NCBI GenBank assembly: GCA_033980235.1
Contig: CM067062.1
Coordinates: 11,867,527-11,931,526 of the forward strand
Direction of reading: 5' to 3'
Length of the DNA stretch: 64,000 nucleotides
Source of the DNA: Diadema setosum
Lineage: Eukaryota > Echinodermata > Echinoidea > Diadematoida > Diadematidae
Below the pieces are notes generated by a model. That model ran no database searches. It saw only the letters and a list, made by a program, of their open reading frames with translations, and had not been told where the DNA came from. The position numbers and the translations under genes are program-made. This document shows, one piece after another, positions 26,401 to 35,221 of this stretch. Position 1 is the first letter of the stretch, and the number at the start of each line of letters is the position of its first letter.

Positions 26401-29400
26401 CCATGACCTAGACATCAGTTTCGCTGGGGGAAAATGTGAGTGTGAAATTACACAGTTATCTAATTTCCGTCATCTCCAGGGATGTATATCCTGATGGATG
26501 TAACTTCCCATTTCTTCTGAAAGCATTATACATGTATTTCTTAATTTCTATACGATATAGGGTAATATTTTCTTTCTTTCATCATATCCGATTGACTTCT
26601 CTCCCCCCTCCCGTTATCTCTTTGATTGCTGTCACATCTCTGCATGTCTGACGCTCTTTTTAACAGAGTTGTTCACCTCTACCCCCGTACTCTATAATAG
26701 TTTAATGTTTCTCGTTTTCATTATATACTTTGGAAAATCTACAGCACGCCGCCGAAATGCAGGTAGATGCAACTTATAAGGTGACGAGTGTATCCCTTTC
26801 AGGGAGCGTGGACTCGTATCTGCAGGAGGCTGCATCAGACGAGCATTTGGGCGAAGAGTTTTCCAGCTTCACGATTGGCAGTGCAGACCTCAAAGGTAAA
26901 AACGACAACAACATTACTTGTTATCATATATTAGCATGTTTCCTTTTAAAGTTCGCCTCTTTCAGTTGCCAGTAATTAACTTTCATTTTTCCCTCCTTTT
27001 TACAGTTCACGTCATGTCTTTGTTCTATTAATTCGTGCACTATGTAGCATATAATATAATGATATTCCTCTGCAAAGTCCCTGGTTCAAAATTCCTACGT
27101 TAAGCGCTATTTTCTTGTTTATTTCAAGCCACGTTTATGTGTCAGACACATCAGGGGGCATTTCATGAAGCATTTTGTCTGACAAAGTTGTCGGACAACT
27201 TTGCTCTCAGCCAATCGGATGCAAGGATTTCAGTAGCTCGTGACAGTTGGTCAGAAAAATATCCGACCAAAACGCCACATGAAATGCCCCTAGGTTTCGA
27301 ATAGTCTGTCTGTCCGTCGGTGCACAATGTCCTTAATATAGTATTAAAAAAAAAACACACAAACACGCACGCTCACTGGATAACCTTTGTACCTGCCTTA
27401 TAATGCTCAGTGATATAAGAATAGCTCCTTTTTTTAAACTAAGTTATACAAATGGCCAAAAACAAAATGCCAAGTGTTATCATAATTTGATAGGAAAAGG
27501 TCTGGTTTTAAAAAAAAAAGAGGAAATGGTCAAACAAACAATAAGTTGGATGGAATCGACAGGTCAAATGTCACCTGAAAGGAATAGTATACTACCCTTC
27601 AAAAATGTCGACGCTAGTTATAGCTTCTATGAACAAAAATGACATCATAAAACATCGCGATGATTTTCGGTACAATTTCAAGGAAAACAAACGATCAAAT
27701 ATATTACAAAAGTATATAAACCTACATGAATGAAAATAATTGTACTATTTCTTCCCCCCCCCCCCCTCGTTACGTGGCATCGCCGTCTCCACACTGCAAT
27801 TGTGTCATTATTTTGTAAATATTTTGGTCTGAATGAGATAATGGAACTTGAACTTGAACATTGTTACGTCACCTATACAGAACCCATCGGCTATAGTTTG
27901 ATGGGAATGAACGAGATAATGGAGGACTTCTATTGGTCACTGGACTCGGATTATGTGGCCCAAGGACTCTGTGTTGAAGGCTGGCCCAGAGCCGCCATTC
28001 GAGCCAATGTAATTACAGCTATGACCAACTACCCCGCATATAACGATGTGATAGCAAGCAGGGGTGAGTTATTCTCCCGGACATCTTGCTCTCAAAAGTA
28101 TTTCGTCATTCTTCCTTTTTTCATAACTGGTTCATTACATTACATTATTCGTTACTTATCATGCTCGCCCTGTTGTGTATTTGTATGTAGTATCTGATTG
28201 ATTATTTTTTTTTATTGTATTGTATATTTATATGTATTGTTATCTGTTCACAGACATGTTGAAAAACAGCCATAGGCTGATTATTGCTGCCGTGCTTAAA
28301 TAAATGAAATGAAATGAAATGAAATGATTGGGGCCCATTTCGAAGCACTGCGAGCATAATAGTGGTTTCAAAATACATATCGCACGTAACTCCGACTGTC
28401 TCACCAATTCTATACAGGGTGCAGAAGATGAAATTTTGTTTTCAGCCCACAAAAAAAAAAACACATTTCAATTTTAATCTAAATTTAAATTCATTTCTAA
28501 TTTATTTTCGTATTTCTCCATTTAAAGAAATGCATGAAATATAGAAAAATATGATCATACATAATATCGATCTTGGGGATTTAAAATGATATTGATGATA
28601 TAGAGACCGGTCGGTAACTCAGTCAACAACAGACTTTACAATAGGTATCGTCTTTTATTATTATTACTTTTTTTTTTTTTGGGGGGGGGGGGGTAAAATA
28701 CTAGGCTTTAGTGAACTCTGTATTTGCTGTATCCAGTGTCATTAGTACTCACAAAAGTTACAGACCAGACATTAATCTCTTATAAACTCAGACATGATCA
28801 TTCCGTAAATTATACCAATGTGCCTACTATTCCACCTGTTTCATAACTCTGAAATGAGAAGAACTTTTCACCCCCTTTCACTGAATTTCTCGTGCTTTGG
28901 ATTCCAGTGACGAAAAAATTGCAGCACATTAAAATCAGTAAAATCATGATATGAATAGCCGTTTTGGGGAAACGGAGCGAGTCCGATGGGCCATGTTCAG
29001 TAGCTAGGCCATTCGATCGTGACTTTGGTGATTACCAGGAAGAGCTAAAGAGTCAGTAAGAGACAGTTACCCATGTCTTCACTAATACAAAAGCTCTCGA
29101 TTATCATTCCTCATCATTATTGATTAATTTATATGTTATAGATGACCCAATCAAAGTACCGTTGGCATGGCCAAAGGGAACGTACGCACTTCCGGGTAGG
29201 GACATCAGCGGCCTGGAGAACTGTCCTTCGACGGACCACCTCACTTTTGCATTCGGCAAAAGGTTCCAAAACACGGAGGATAGTGGGAGCAACATGTGTA
29301 GCCCCTCGCTCAGGGAACATATGACTAACCGAGTAACATCCAACACCATCGAGCACCCGTTCTGTGTTAAGGAGGTCAGCGAAATCGAGGCCGATACAGT

Positions 29401-29947
29401 TTGGGAATTCGGAAAGGGCAGCTACTGTATATATAAGAAAGGCGACTGTCCGGAAGGTGCGTGAGTATGACGTCACAGTCTTGAAGTTAATCAGTTGAGA
29501 GGAAAAATCTGTAAAAAGCCAGTAAACTGCATTAATTAGTTTACTTGACATTACCTTGGGTCTTTTGCTTTTTAATCCGACTTTCATGTTGTTAAAGCCA
29601 CTAAAATTTACTATTTGCAGATGAACCCCCCCCCCCTCTTTAATGTTTCAAAGTACTTCTTAAATGTAAGTTTGGGATAGAAACAACCAATGTAAAATTC
29701 CATTCAGTACAATTTACGTTAAGCATTGTTGAATATCTAAAATATGAACAAAAGTCATATTAAAATCGTTTCTAGAATAAACCGTCGACATTATGGTTTG
29801 TTGAGTTAAACATTCAACAACAAAAAAAAAAACATTAAAATCATATTCATTGTCTAAGCAGCCGCGCATTGTTCTATTTAACTCAATTTTGTCGTTCCTG
29901 TGTTTGTGTTTACATAATAGATCATAGATAGATAGATTTAAAAATTG

Positions 29948-29982
<35 letters not shown>

Positions 29983-31428
29983 ACATATACAGTATACATA
30001 ATTATAGACATGTAGGTATATGCACACATATTCATGTATGTTATAACGACACTAATGCAGCCTCTATAGCATTTGGTCATCCCCGCCCACCTCTGACGAG
30101 AGTTCTAAGCCATTTTTAGCCTACTGTGCTAAAAATTTCTTTAATTTACAGGTTTTAGTTTCTCCTACATCAAGTTTGATGACGACGATACGAATAATGG
30201 CAACACTCGAACGGGGACTCTCCCCGACGGAGACTTCGACCATAACTCTTCGTTTTATTACTGCTGCCGAAAAGATGGAGACGTCAAACAACCCATCGTT
30301 CTGCCCGTCGACAAACCTTTCTACCTGTTGGCTAATACCGCAAATTGTCAGAAGGTATATACGTCATGATTACGTCATCATGGCTGTATCCATGTACACG
30401 CATGTTTGGGGGGTTTACATCATTATTATTATTTTAGTATTGTCTGGGTCTGTTTTGGAATTTTTGCGAGAAGGCTGCATTATTATATTCGATTCCGCTA
30501 GCTTCACACCAAAAGGTTATAGTCCCACAAATTTACCCATCCACCCCCGCACACACACACACACACACACACAAACTTCATTGAAGCACCTTATGATAGC
30601 GTTTCATATGGAAAATAAAAGGTGTCAGTTTCTATACAAAGCAACCAGCGGTATACATATTGTGAAAATACAGCAATGATTGATCGTCATAGATAGAAAT
30701 AAAATAAGTCATATCTATTACATGTTGTAGTATTAATTATGACATTATGTAGTACGTGCATATATTTCAATCTACAATTTCAACATATTTGAACAAGATA
30801 ACAAGATCAGAATGTGAATGCAGGTCCTGCACAATCAAAGTTAATAAATATAAAATCACATTTCAGTATAGCTAAAAAAATAACAAAGTTTGAAGAAGCA
30901 TTTCATAGCACGCAGATTAGATATCAATATTCTTCATTTCTGTGTCTATTTCTGGTTGTTTAATTGTTAATTTCTCTAAAGACTATTTTTTTTTATTTCT
31001 CTAATGACTATTTTTTTTTTAGATTTCTCTAAATTCAAATGTAAATAGATTTTTTTTTTTTTTAGTTTTCTCATTCTACATTTACTCTATGATGCATGAG
31101 AATCCACTTGTTACTCATAAATAATTATTTGGTCTAATTATAAATTTTCGTATGTTTCATCTAGGTGCTCGGTATGAATGCCACAGCAGAATTCATCGCC
31201 GTAAATACAGAGAACTACGACAACTGGGACAGTGTAGCTGGCCTTCATCCGTACCCAGGTATAGTTTCCGTTGGCGAGTACAACATCAACATCACGTACT
31301 GCTACTACGAACCCGCCCCGCATGTCGAAGCTAAGCAAGTAGAGACTGAACTCAGGTACATCGGTGACATGAGGTACGACGGGAGAGACTTGGCTGCCTT
31401 GCGCCTTCTGAAGGCGCTTGGAATGTAA
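8972..31428 (+). CDS. Apextrin-like secreted protein (MACPF + ApeC), nine exons
   Basis: Exons: 8972-9323, 13639-13686, 23673-23884, 25220-25309, 26745-26895, 27881-28063, 29142-29456, 30152-30354, 31165-31428. All junctions are GT-AG and the phases agree (1,1,0,0,1,1,1,0), giving 605 residues. Residues 1-20 are a signal peptide (basic start, Leu/Val-rich core, ATA before Leu-Thr-Thr). A MACPF domain follows, with its signature Phe-Leu-Ser-Asp-Trp-Gly-Thr-His near 198-205, split exactly by intron 3. From about 350 the ApeC domain starts with Trp-Pro-Lys-Gly-Thr-Tyr-Ala-Leu and is Cys-rich. MACPF proteins oligomerise on membranes, and apextrins are secreted echinoderm proteins linked to epithelial development and immunity. 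Pore formation by this protein is inference. No break or frameshift is seen. The introns are heavily invaded by retroelements. Confidence 0.88.
9359..9425. repeat. 32 bp direct duplication in intron 1
   Basis: AAAATCAGGGTACAAATGAA followed by ATCATTT and TAG occurs twice back to back with one substitution, and the start of a third copy follows. Confidence 0.8.
10424..11059 (+). pseudogene. LINE ORF fragment: linker and first RT block
   Basis: A 211-codon open stretch within the dead LINE. A Lys/Arg-rich segment (MKKRDKAKKKAYKCKDENM) sits between endonuclease and RT, then the first RT motif begins (KEVKSIGFDKISVYMLK). It ends at a frameshift near 11056 and continues in another frame. It is not a host gene. 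Confidence 0.75.
11283..11956 (+). pseudogene. LINE ORF fragment: RT catalytic blocks, frameshifted
   Basis: The first frame (11283-11560) has the YTGAVFVNLRKAFDTVNCD block, with Asn where the catalytic Asp usually sits in F-V-D-L, and the GVPHGSLLGPLLF block. The frame then shifts near 11570, and YADDTVLYFS and the RT thumb continue to 11956. With the catalytic change and the frameshift it cannot be functional. Confidence 0.8.
13270..13412 (+). repeat. LINE 3'-end fragment with (AAAC)n-like tail
   Basis: A short segment with a GGCTTATCCAGCCGC motif like the GGGCCATCCAGCCG near the end of the dead LINE at 12690. It ends in AATAAACAAACAACAAACAA. Probably the 3' end of a related LINE. Confidence 0.45.
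13639..13686 (+). CDS. Apextrin-like gene, exon 2 (48 bases)
   Basis: A micro-exon between TTTTGCAG and GTAAGT encodes ESEIFFADVKFAASH after a split Val codon. Phase 1 in and phase 1 out fit both neighbours. The segment matches the strand that follows the first MACPF region in relatives. Confidence 0.8.
13820..14455. repeat. Dispersed repeat, copy 1, split by a LINE 3' fragment
   Basis: The outer parts (13820-13990 and 14335-14455) share words with 62500-62850: GTGTATCACAAAACCAA, CATTTCTTATCAATCCTTT, CTTCACTGTCAACTCT and GGTGCTTCTGCTTTGAAA. The middle (about 14000-14330) is different and ends in (ATGAA)n, so a short retroelement 3' end seems to have landed inside the older repeat. Confidence 0.5.
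14468..14583. repeat. Poly-A run and (AT)n microsatellite
   Basis: A26 or so at 14475-14495, then (AT)n at 14553-14583, directly beside the left arm of the Penelope-like element. Confidence 0.9.
14619..15439. repeat. PLE left inverted arm
   Basis: Begins TAATTATTAGAAGAAAGAGT beside the (AT)n run and ends GGAGAAAAAATGAAAAAATA. It matches 17157-17982 in reverse complement almost base for base. Confidence 0.92.
14664..14718 (-). ncRNA. Hammerhead-ribozyme-like motif in PLE left arm
   Basis: The reverse-complement copy of the motif in the right arm, with the same core, stems and extra A. Because the arms are inverted, the two motifs would be made from opposite strands. Confidence 0.55.
15650..17128 (-). 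CDS. PLE reverse transcriptase with C-terminal GIY-YIG endonuclease, 5'-truncated
   Basis: A 492-codon open frame. RT blocks present are TNGTAMGTKMAPSYANIFM and the catalytic LRYIDDIFIIW (the Tyr-x-Asp-Asp equivalent), then FLDVKLKI and the Lys/Arg-rich thumb. A Cys-rich linker (CGKSRCQIC) leads to the GIY-YIG domain (VVYCISCSKC, then KYIGETGTKFRLRFNNHR). This order is diagnostic of canonical Penelope-like elements. The N-terminal RT blocks are missing, and a 153-base tandem duplication repeats the MSDFLTKQDVEASLVTDLAR segment at the N-terminus. The rest has no stop or frameshift. Copying activity is unlikely without the missing start. Confidence 0.88.
   Translation of the reverse strand: MSDFLTKQDVEASLVTDLARLTEFILKYTMYLRIPKYSMYTNIGHEDGVKAMSDFLTKQDVEASLVTDLARLTEFILKHNFFTFDDKFYLQTNGTAMGTKMAPSYANIFMCELEQSFLSKCEKKPLLYLRYIDDIFIIWTDSDESLMKFVEDFGKVNRSIQFTMSKSKSEIAFLDVKLKISDGNKISTSVYHKPTDKHTYLRHESFHPKHCKEAVVYSQFLRYRRIISDDEEFDKQAITLGGFFLQRGYPIHMINRSLERAKSKKREELLKSKSETAKPSDRLPLVTTYHPSTKALINEINKEWKYLSLDKSLPATFSNHPINAQKQPKNLRELLVKSSISKKQKQKANRPCGKSRCQICAHMLTSEKVDLTPGFSVSTPHATCDTPNVVYCISCSKCPNAKYIGETGTKFRLRFNNHRNSIQHKSSLPVAEHFNSGNHSIRDLQFCIIGTNFKDREARKLAEMKFIIQTRSFETGLNKDLGWLSSFSFYKK
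16895..17159. repeat. 112 bp tandem duplication within the PLE gene
   Basis: 16895-17006 and 17048-17159 are near-identical, each running from CTTGAGAATGAACTCTGTTA to GACCTATGTTA, with a 41-base spacer that holds imperfect repeats of GTACATAG and TATTCTCAAG. The second copy ends exactly where the right arm begins. Confidence 0.9.
17157..17982. repeat. PLE right inverted arm
   Basis: Starts TTATTTTTTCATTTTTTCTC right at the end of the duplicated RT segment and ends CTTTCTTCTAATAATTA at an (AT)n run. The near-identity to the left arm suggests recent formation or gene conversion. Confidence 0.92.
17882..17936 (+). ncRNA. Hammerhead-ribozyme-like motif in PLE right arm
   Basis: In order: TTGCA, the core CTGACGA, a stem II hairpin GGTCTG-AGG-CAGACC, GAA, a stem III AATTTT...AAAATT, then T (cleavage position) and TGTAA, which pairs with TTGCA as stem I (one G-U). 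This is the type I hammerhead layout, and hammerheads are reported in Penelope-like elements. One extra A sits between the core CTGACGA and stem II, so activity is uncertain. Confidence 0.55.
17983..18024. repeat. (AT)n microsatellite at a junction of two retroelements
   Basis: About 20 AT units separate the PLE right arm from the 3' end of the REL-type retrotransposon. Confidence 0.95.
18025..20668 (-). mobile_element. R2/NeSL-type non-LTR retrotransposon, 5'-truncated
   Basis: A minus-strand element with RT and a restriction-enzyme-like endonuclease, a 3' UTR of about 370 bases (18025-18395), and a 3' junction at an (AT)n run. At the other end coding sequence stops near 20668 and unrelated LINE sequence begins. 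Because one long frame survives, the copy is younger than the neighbouring LINE remnants. Confidence 0.82.
18396..20668 (-). CDS. RT with CCHC knuckle and restriction-like endonuclease (R2/NeSL/Hero group)
   Basis: Open from about 20668 to the stop at 18396; the frame enters from upstream without a start, so the N-terminus is missing. RT motifs: FRPISLLNVEAKLFFAI, WLDLANAYGSVPH, GIFMGCTLSPILF and catalytic EYMDDITI. Near the C-terminus CALCGEECTTSHILAGC fits C-x2-C-x7-H-x4-C. It is followed by RPDIVIYSDERKLVAMVEL, matching the R/K-P-D-x12-14-D/E active site of R2-type endonucleases. R2-clade elements usually insert at specific sites; here the 3' end abuts (AT)n. It sits antisense within intron 2 of the apextrin-like gene. 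Which R2-group clade it belongs to cannot be decided from motifs alone. Confidence 0.85.
20672..22050 (-). pseudogene. LINE remnant: RT C-terminal region and 3' part
   Basis: Minus-strand fragments: MYKYLGLWCDEFLSLQKG (21572-21820, with ILPILHYASGIWG), an RT piece at 21781-22041, and a C-terminal part near 20870-21060 (a Cys/His segment ICNSGDVEDEFHFIMC). YLGLWCDE is shared with the dead LINE in intron 1, so both belong to one group. Stops and shifts are frequent. Confidence 0.7.
22175..23375. mobile_element. 1.2 kb foldback element with about 250-300 bp inverted arms
   Basis: The left arm starts ACTAAGTGTTTCAAAAAACA then TTTCCCACTTTT (22181 on). The right arm ends with the complement (AAGTGGGAAATGTTTTTTGAAACACCTAGT, 23338-23367). 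Further in, ATAGCTGAATAGTGTACA, GAAAGCATAAATCAGTTTCA and ACAATGG(C/T)CC(T/C)TAACAATGG recur inverted. The core (22480-22830) has no recognisable transposase. Likely a non-autonomous DNA transposon. Confidence 0.75.
23375..23440. repeat. (TA)n palindrome with unique arms
   Basis: ACACGCTATCGTATATAT leads into (AT)n and is mirrored by ATATATACGATAGCGTGT, so the whole block is one near-perfect palindrome that could extrude as a cruciform. Confidence 0.85.
23673..23884 (+). CDS. Apextrin-like gene, exon 3 (MACPF core)
   Basis: Acceptor ACCTTCAG; donor ACG|GTGGGA. It encodes the region running into the MACPF signature and ends at Trp-Gly-Thr; the next exon starts with His. Confidence 0.87.
23977..24159. 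mobile_element. MITE with CAGGGCCCCGTTGC termini
   Basis: The left end CAGGGCCCCGTTGCAAGAAA is mirrored by TTTCTAGCAACGGGGCCCTG at the right end, with further inner complementarity (TTGCAATCAATTGCAA region). 183 bases, no coding capacity. Confidence 0.8.
24395..24550. repeat. (ATT)n-type microsatellite
   Basis: Interrupted AAT/ATT/GTT trinucleotide runs. Confidence 0.9.
25220..25309 (+). CDS. Apextrin-like gene, exon 4 (MACPF signature His and following strand)
   Basis: TTTCCAG|CAC to AGT|GTAAGT, exactly 30 codons in phase 0. It completes WGTH and continues with HIVEQVDLGTRDVKTY. Confidence 0.88.
25505..25638. mobile_element. MITE, family A copy 1, with 5 bp target duplication
   Basis: The left end CTGGGGCCTGTTTCCATAAA is mirrored by TTTTATGAAACGGGCCCCTG. 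GTGAC flanks both ends (25500-25504 and 25639-25643). The core has TCCTTGCAGCTAATTGGCTG then AGAGCAAA, which recurs inverted in the copy at 27153. Confidence 0.8.
26745..26895 (+). CDS. Apextrin-like gene, exon 5 (C-terminal MACPF)
   Basis: Acceptor CTACAG; donor AAAG|GTAAAA, phase 1 out. It encodes HAAEMQVDATYKVTSVSLSG and a Ser/Gly-rich stretch consistent with the second membrane-inserting region of MACPF proteins. Confidence 0.83.
27153..27292. mobile_element. MITE, family A copy 2 (opposite orientation)
   Basis: AGGGGGCATTTCATGAAGC is mirrored by GCCACATGAAATGCCCCT. The core TTTGCTCTCAGCCAATCGGA then TGCAAGGATTTCAGTAGCT is the reverse complement of the core at 25540-25590, linking the two copies although their ends have diverged. 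Confidence 0.75.
27881..28063 (+). CDS. Apextrin-like gene, exon 6 (end of MACPF)
   Basis: Acceptor CTATACAG; donor AGGG|GTGAGT. It encodes EPIGYSLMGMNEIMEDFYW and ends in a Tyr-Asn-Asp rich segment that closes the MACPF fold. Confidence 0.85.
28190..28327 (+). repeat. Retroelement 3' end with (ATGAA)n tail
   Basis: About 110 bases of 3'-UTR-like sequence (AGCCATAGGCTGATTATTGC hairpin, then CCGTGCTTAAATAA) end in five ATGAA units. This is the form of a CR1/L2-type LINE tail. Confidence 0.55.
29142..29456 (+). CDS. Apextrin-like gene, exon 7 (start of ApeC)
   Basis: Acceptor GTTATAG; donor GAAG|GTGCGT. It holds the ApeC opening (AWPKGTYALPG), the Asn-Thr-Glu-Asp-Ser-Gly-Ser-Asn segment and the HPFCVK motif, plus several Cys likely to be paired. 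Confidence 0.9.
29948..29980. repeat. (AT)n microsatellite
   Basis: Seventeen or so AT units in intron 7 of the apextrin-like gene. Confidence 0.95.
30152..30354 (+). CDS. Apextrin-like gene, exon 8 (ApeC middle)
   Basis: Acceptor TTTACAG; donor AAG|GTATAT. It encodes GFSFSYIKFDDDDTNNGN, then a Tyr-Tyr-Cys-Cys-Arg motif and the FYLLANTANCQK strand typical of ApeC. Confidence 0.88.
30549..30572. repeat. (CA)n microsatellite
   Basis: About twelve CA units in intron 8 of the apextrin-like gene. Confidence 0.9.
31165..31428 (+). CDS. Apextrin-like gene, exon 9 (ApeC end and C-terminus)
   Basis: Acceptor CATCTAG, phase 0. It encodes the last ApeC strands (NITYCYYEPAP) and a charged tail ending LLKALGM with stop TAA at 31426-31428. 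Confidence 0.88.
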   Translation: MLGMNATAEFIAVNTENYDNWDSVAGLHPYPGIVSVGEYNINITYCYYEPAPHVEAKQVETELRYIGDMRYDGRDLAALRLLKALGM

Positions 31429-31443
31429 AAATGGCGCTTGGTT

Positions 31444-31449
31444 ATTAAA
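31444..31449 (+). terminator. Candidate polyadenylation signal (ATTAAA)
   Basis: ATTAAA 16 bases after the stop codon. It is the commonest variant signal, but this would give a very short 3' UTR, so later signals may be used. Confidence 0.35.
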
Positions 31450-31883
31450 TGGATGGTAAAGCATTGGTTGAGGTGAGAATTCAGCTTTTATCTTTATGGG
31501 AGATATTTAGAAACCACTTTATAAAATGTTAAGAAGCTTACAATTCCAAGAGGAATTCAAGGTATTATTTGATGAAAATCGGTTTTGAAAATGGCTGTGA
31601 TATCCAAAATCAAAGTAAAACAAAGCGATCCTAATAAAAGATGGGTCTCACCTTTTAGTAGGATTGCTTTGTGTTAAATATCATTTAGCCATGTCAAAAT
31701 CAATATTCATCAAATTGACTTTGAATTCATTCCAGATTGATGCTCTTCATATTTCATAAGAGGTTTCTCATTATCTTAAAAAAAAAATCATCAAAAAACG
31801 TTAGAAACCTTAACCCCATCTCAACCAAATCTGTACCATCCCTTTAACCAAGGTTGTCTAGAAACGCAAACAAACCAGATATT

Positions 31884-32037
31884 AGCGAGCTTTAGATCTA
31901 CGACGCGAACGCCGATACAACGCTAATAAGACCAAAAAATGGTGTTCTGCACATGCGCGAGACAGCTGTTTCATTATTTTTCAACTCGGGAGGCTGCGTC
32001 GTCTTAACGTCCCCGTCGCAGATCTAAAGTTCCCTAT
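31884..32037. mobile_element. MITE with GAGCTTTAGATCTACGACG-type ends
   Basis: AGCGAGCTTTAGATCTACGACG is mirrored, with mismatches, by CGTCGCAGATCTAAAGTTCCCT. 154 bases, non-coding, just past the apextrin-like gene. Confidence 0.7.
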
Positions 32038-32624
32038 ATTGACACTGATTGACGCGCATGGACACGGATATAAACTACGATTAAGATCAAAGCAGACATC
32101 TACATACGCACACACATACAGAGAGAGAGAGAAAAAAAACCCACAAATTTCTTTTTTTTTCCATTGGTATTTAGTCATTTTCCATTCGAATAATAATTTA
32201 CAATGCATTGATTATAGAAATGAACAAAATACCTTGATGACAGTGATTATATTCTTGCTTTGTAAAACTTTTTTTTTTCCAGACAGTGGAAATACTATTG
32301 ATAAAATAAACACCTAGCAAAGCGTAACAATAGCATATACACACATTCACACACAAGCGCACATACACACCCGTCAGATTATGAGTATGTTGTCAGCTAA
32401 TGTCAATTATCAATATTTCTGTATGTGGATGTGACTGTAAAATTATAAACTCTGAACTTATAACAACCAGTTTTGAATGGACTTGATTTTAAAATTTGAG
32501 TGTTATAGGACCTATCAATAATTGAGTCGGCTTAACCCTATGTGTGTGCTTTGAGGGTCGGTTATAGCGATGTGTATACTTTCCAACGCCCTATAATCAA
32601 CGTCTATTAATTCGGTGACACTTC

Positions 32625-33155
32625 AGTTTCATAATTTTGGTGATGCGTATACTGTTTTCTTTATATTGTATTCATAGGTTGATTGACCAATTCTGGATAG
32701 CGTTGGTATCATGGTGAAATTTTGAATCGTTTTGCTCTGACGAGTTATCTATAAACCTGCGAATGGGACACAAAATGTATTTTATATCAAACAATGTCGA
32801 AGGTAGTTCGGATTCTGACCGATTTTTATCGGATTGTATTCTCTAAAAAGATTCACATCAGCACGCATAAGATATGACTTTGGATCTAGTTTGGTGATGC
32901 GTATGTACACGTCAAAGTGTTGTTATTCTCTTTTATTCCTGCAAAGGTTAATCGGTTCTTGTATAACGTATTGGTTGTTCTCATGGTGAAATTTTAAATT
33001 GTTTTGTTGTGGTAACCTTTTTGTGGTAGACTTTTGTTTTGTGGTAAACATTTATCGTTGTTTATATGGCTGTGATTTGGAAATAAAATCTATACTCTCT
33101 ATCCAACAATATCGAAAATAGTCCAGATATTAACCAATTCTTATCTGAGTGCATG
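32625..33155. repeat. Two diverged tandem units of about 260 bases
   Basis: TTGGTGATGCGTAT, CTCATGGTGAAATTTTAAAT (or TATCATGGTGAAATTTTGAA) and a CAA(C/T)AAT(G/A)TCGAA block recur in the same order at about 32636-32850 and 32890-33150. Confidence 0.6.
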
Positions 33156-33224
33156 CTGTATTAAGCTCAACATCATGACACGCCCAAGCTTGGATACAAT
33201 ACATGTGGAATACGCAACACGCTC

Positions 33225-33295
33225 TTCATTTCATTTCATTTCATTTCATGTTTCATTTCATTTCATTTCATTTCATTTCATTTCATTTCTGTATT
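33225..33295 (-). repeat. (TTTCA)n, probable tail of a minus-strand LINE
   Basis: About thirteen TTTCA units. Read on the minus strand this is an (ATGAA)n tail like those at 14300 and 28310, preceded by A/T-rich 3'-UTR-like sequence (33300-33420). Confidence 0.6.
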
Positions 33296-33474
33296 TGTCC
33301 AAATTATGTATAAAAATGTGGCATGGAAAATTGGTTTTGTCACACTCATCATAAACACATATTGACGACAGATAAACAACAAATTACATTACATATGACA
33401 TCGAATGAACGCTCAAACAAATGGAACAAAACATTCCATCAAAACAAACTATCATCGTAAAATGGTGAACGTGC

Positions 33475-33477
<3 letters not shown>

Positions 33478-33529
<52 letters not shown>

Positions 33530-33739
33530 TAACGAAGAATGAAGAAATAAACTAGTAATGCATTATTTCGCCAAAAATAATTATTAATAAATTGTTTAAT
33601 CTGTAATTTATTTGATAATTATTTTTGGCGAAATGATGCATTACTGGTTTATTTCTTGATCCTTCGTTATATTGGAGCCGATACGTGAATTCTCAACATA
33701 ATATATATAATATGTAATATAAATATAAATATATAAATG

Positions 33740-33791
<52 letters not shown>

Positions 33792-33800
33792 TATATATAT
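33478..33800. repeat. (AT)n runs around a 55 bp inverted repeat
   Basis: Long (AT)n runs at 33478-33530 and 33745-33803 enclose arms 33528-33585 and 33616-33672. AACGAAGAATGAAGAAATAA and GTAATGCATTATTTCGCCAA recur inverted, with a short loop. No coding capacity. Possibly a minimal foldback nested in an AT microsatellite. Confidence 0.75.
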
Positions 33801-35221
33801 AAAACTACATAAAGAATCAACTACTTCAAAAAATGTATATAACCACAAATTCTAAAACACATTTCATTAAAAGATACTTATTCAAATTAACTACACCAAC
33901 ATCATAATCCGTAAATTATAACACATAAATTGCACATGATTGCTCGCACCCCCCCCCCACAACTAAAACCTGCTTTCTTTCACTGGTGCCCGATGTGTAC
34001 AATCAACAACTATTGCACATTATTATAAAAACCCTCTGCACATATTTACGTATATCAAGCAACATGTCTTTCTCCGATGTCCTGTGCAGACCTTTTCCCA
34101 AGAATTTGAGCGCCCTGGGGAAAAAAAAAATATCCGCAAACTTACCAACAAACAAACAAACAAACAAAAGAACAGAAAACTGTATTACGAGTATATGTGA
34201 ATGCGTTATGGAGTAAGTTGCCAGGATGGACAATAAAATTATGAAAACAGATGCCGTGCGTTGGCAATATCGAACAACGTGAGATGAATACTGTTTATAT
34301 GTTTATATACCCACTTCGATATGCTGCACCTGAATAAAGTTTCCTCGTACCGAAATGCATGAATATAGGATATATAGCATATATGATTATTTGCAGTCAG
34401 AAAAGGTGAATTGGTGTCTAAAGTAATCCAGCCTTCATGTATCAACAGGAATGAGGCATACTTTTCATAATGACAGGAGCGCTTAGTCGAAAAAACTCTC
34501 TCCACCCAGTTTATACACGTAAAAATGAAAATTCATTCCTTTGTAATTACATCATGCATGGAATGCATTGTACCATCACTTTCAAATCACATAATGTAGT
34601 TGTAATTGGACCCATTTTCCCTCACACACTGAGTATGAGAATATATGAAAATAATGATATCCATTTTAATTCTATCAATTTCGTCCCTTACAATATTTGC
34701 ATGAATACACTATAGCTAAAAGGACAAGTAGGTTATAAATCTCAATGTCCATATTTAAGCCATCATAACGGGTTGATCGAGGGGTGGTTCAGTCAGTATG
34801 CTTAACCAAAATGATAGTTGATTCATGCACAGACATAGCAATAGAACCTGACTCATTACATTACCAATTGATTCATCCTATCTTTTAATTTTAGAAGCCC
34901 CCCAGTTATGGATCACAGTATATACCGATCAGCAGAAGTTATACAGTGTCTGAAAATAGGTCTGTATTATCGGGCCTACGTTTCAGAGATCCAGTTGTAT
35001 AGAGGCCCTATATAAATAATCGCAATAGACAAGGGATTTCCGAATCCGAATAGAAATTGCATAAAGCTTGAAGAAATTATTAATGAAAATCCAAATTACT
35101 CAGTTGGACACGTTCTGACTCTAAGATCTGACTTCTACATGAAACATAGCCCTACCATGCATTAGTTTAGAATCTTTAGATTGCCTATTTCTAAAGGTAT
35201 CGGCCTCAGCATAAAAGCCCA

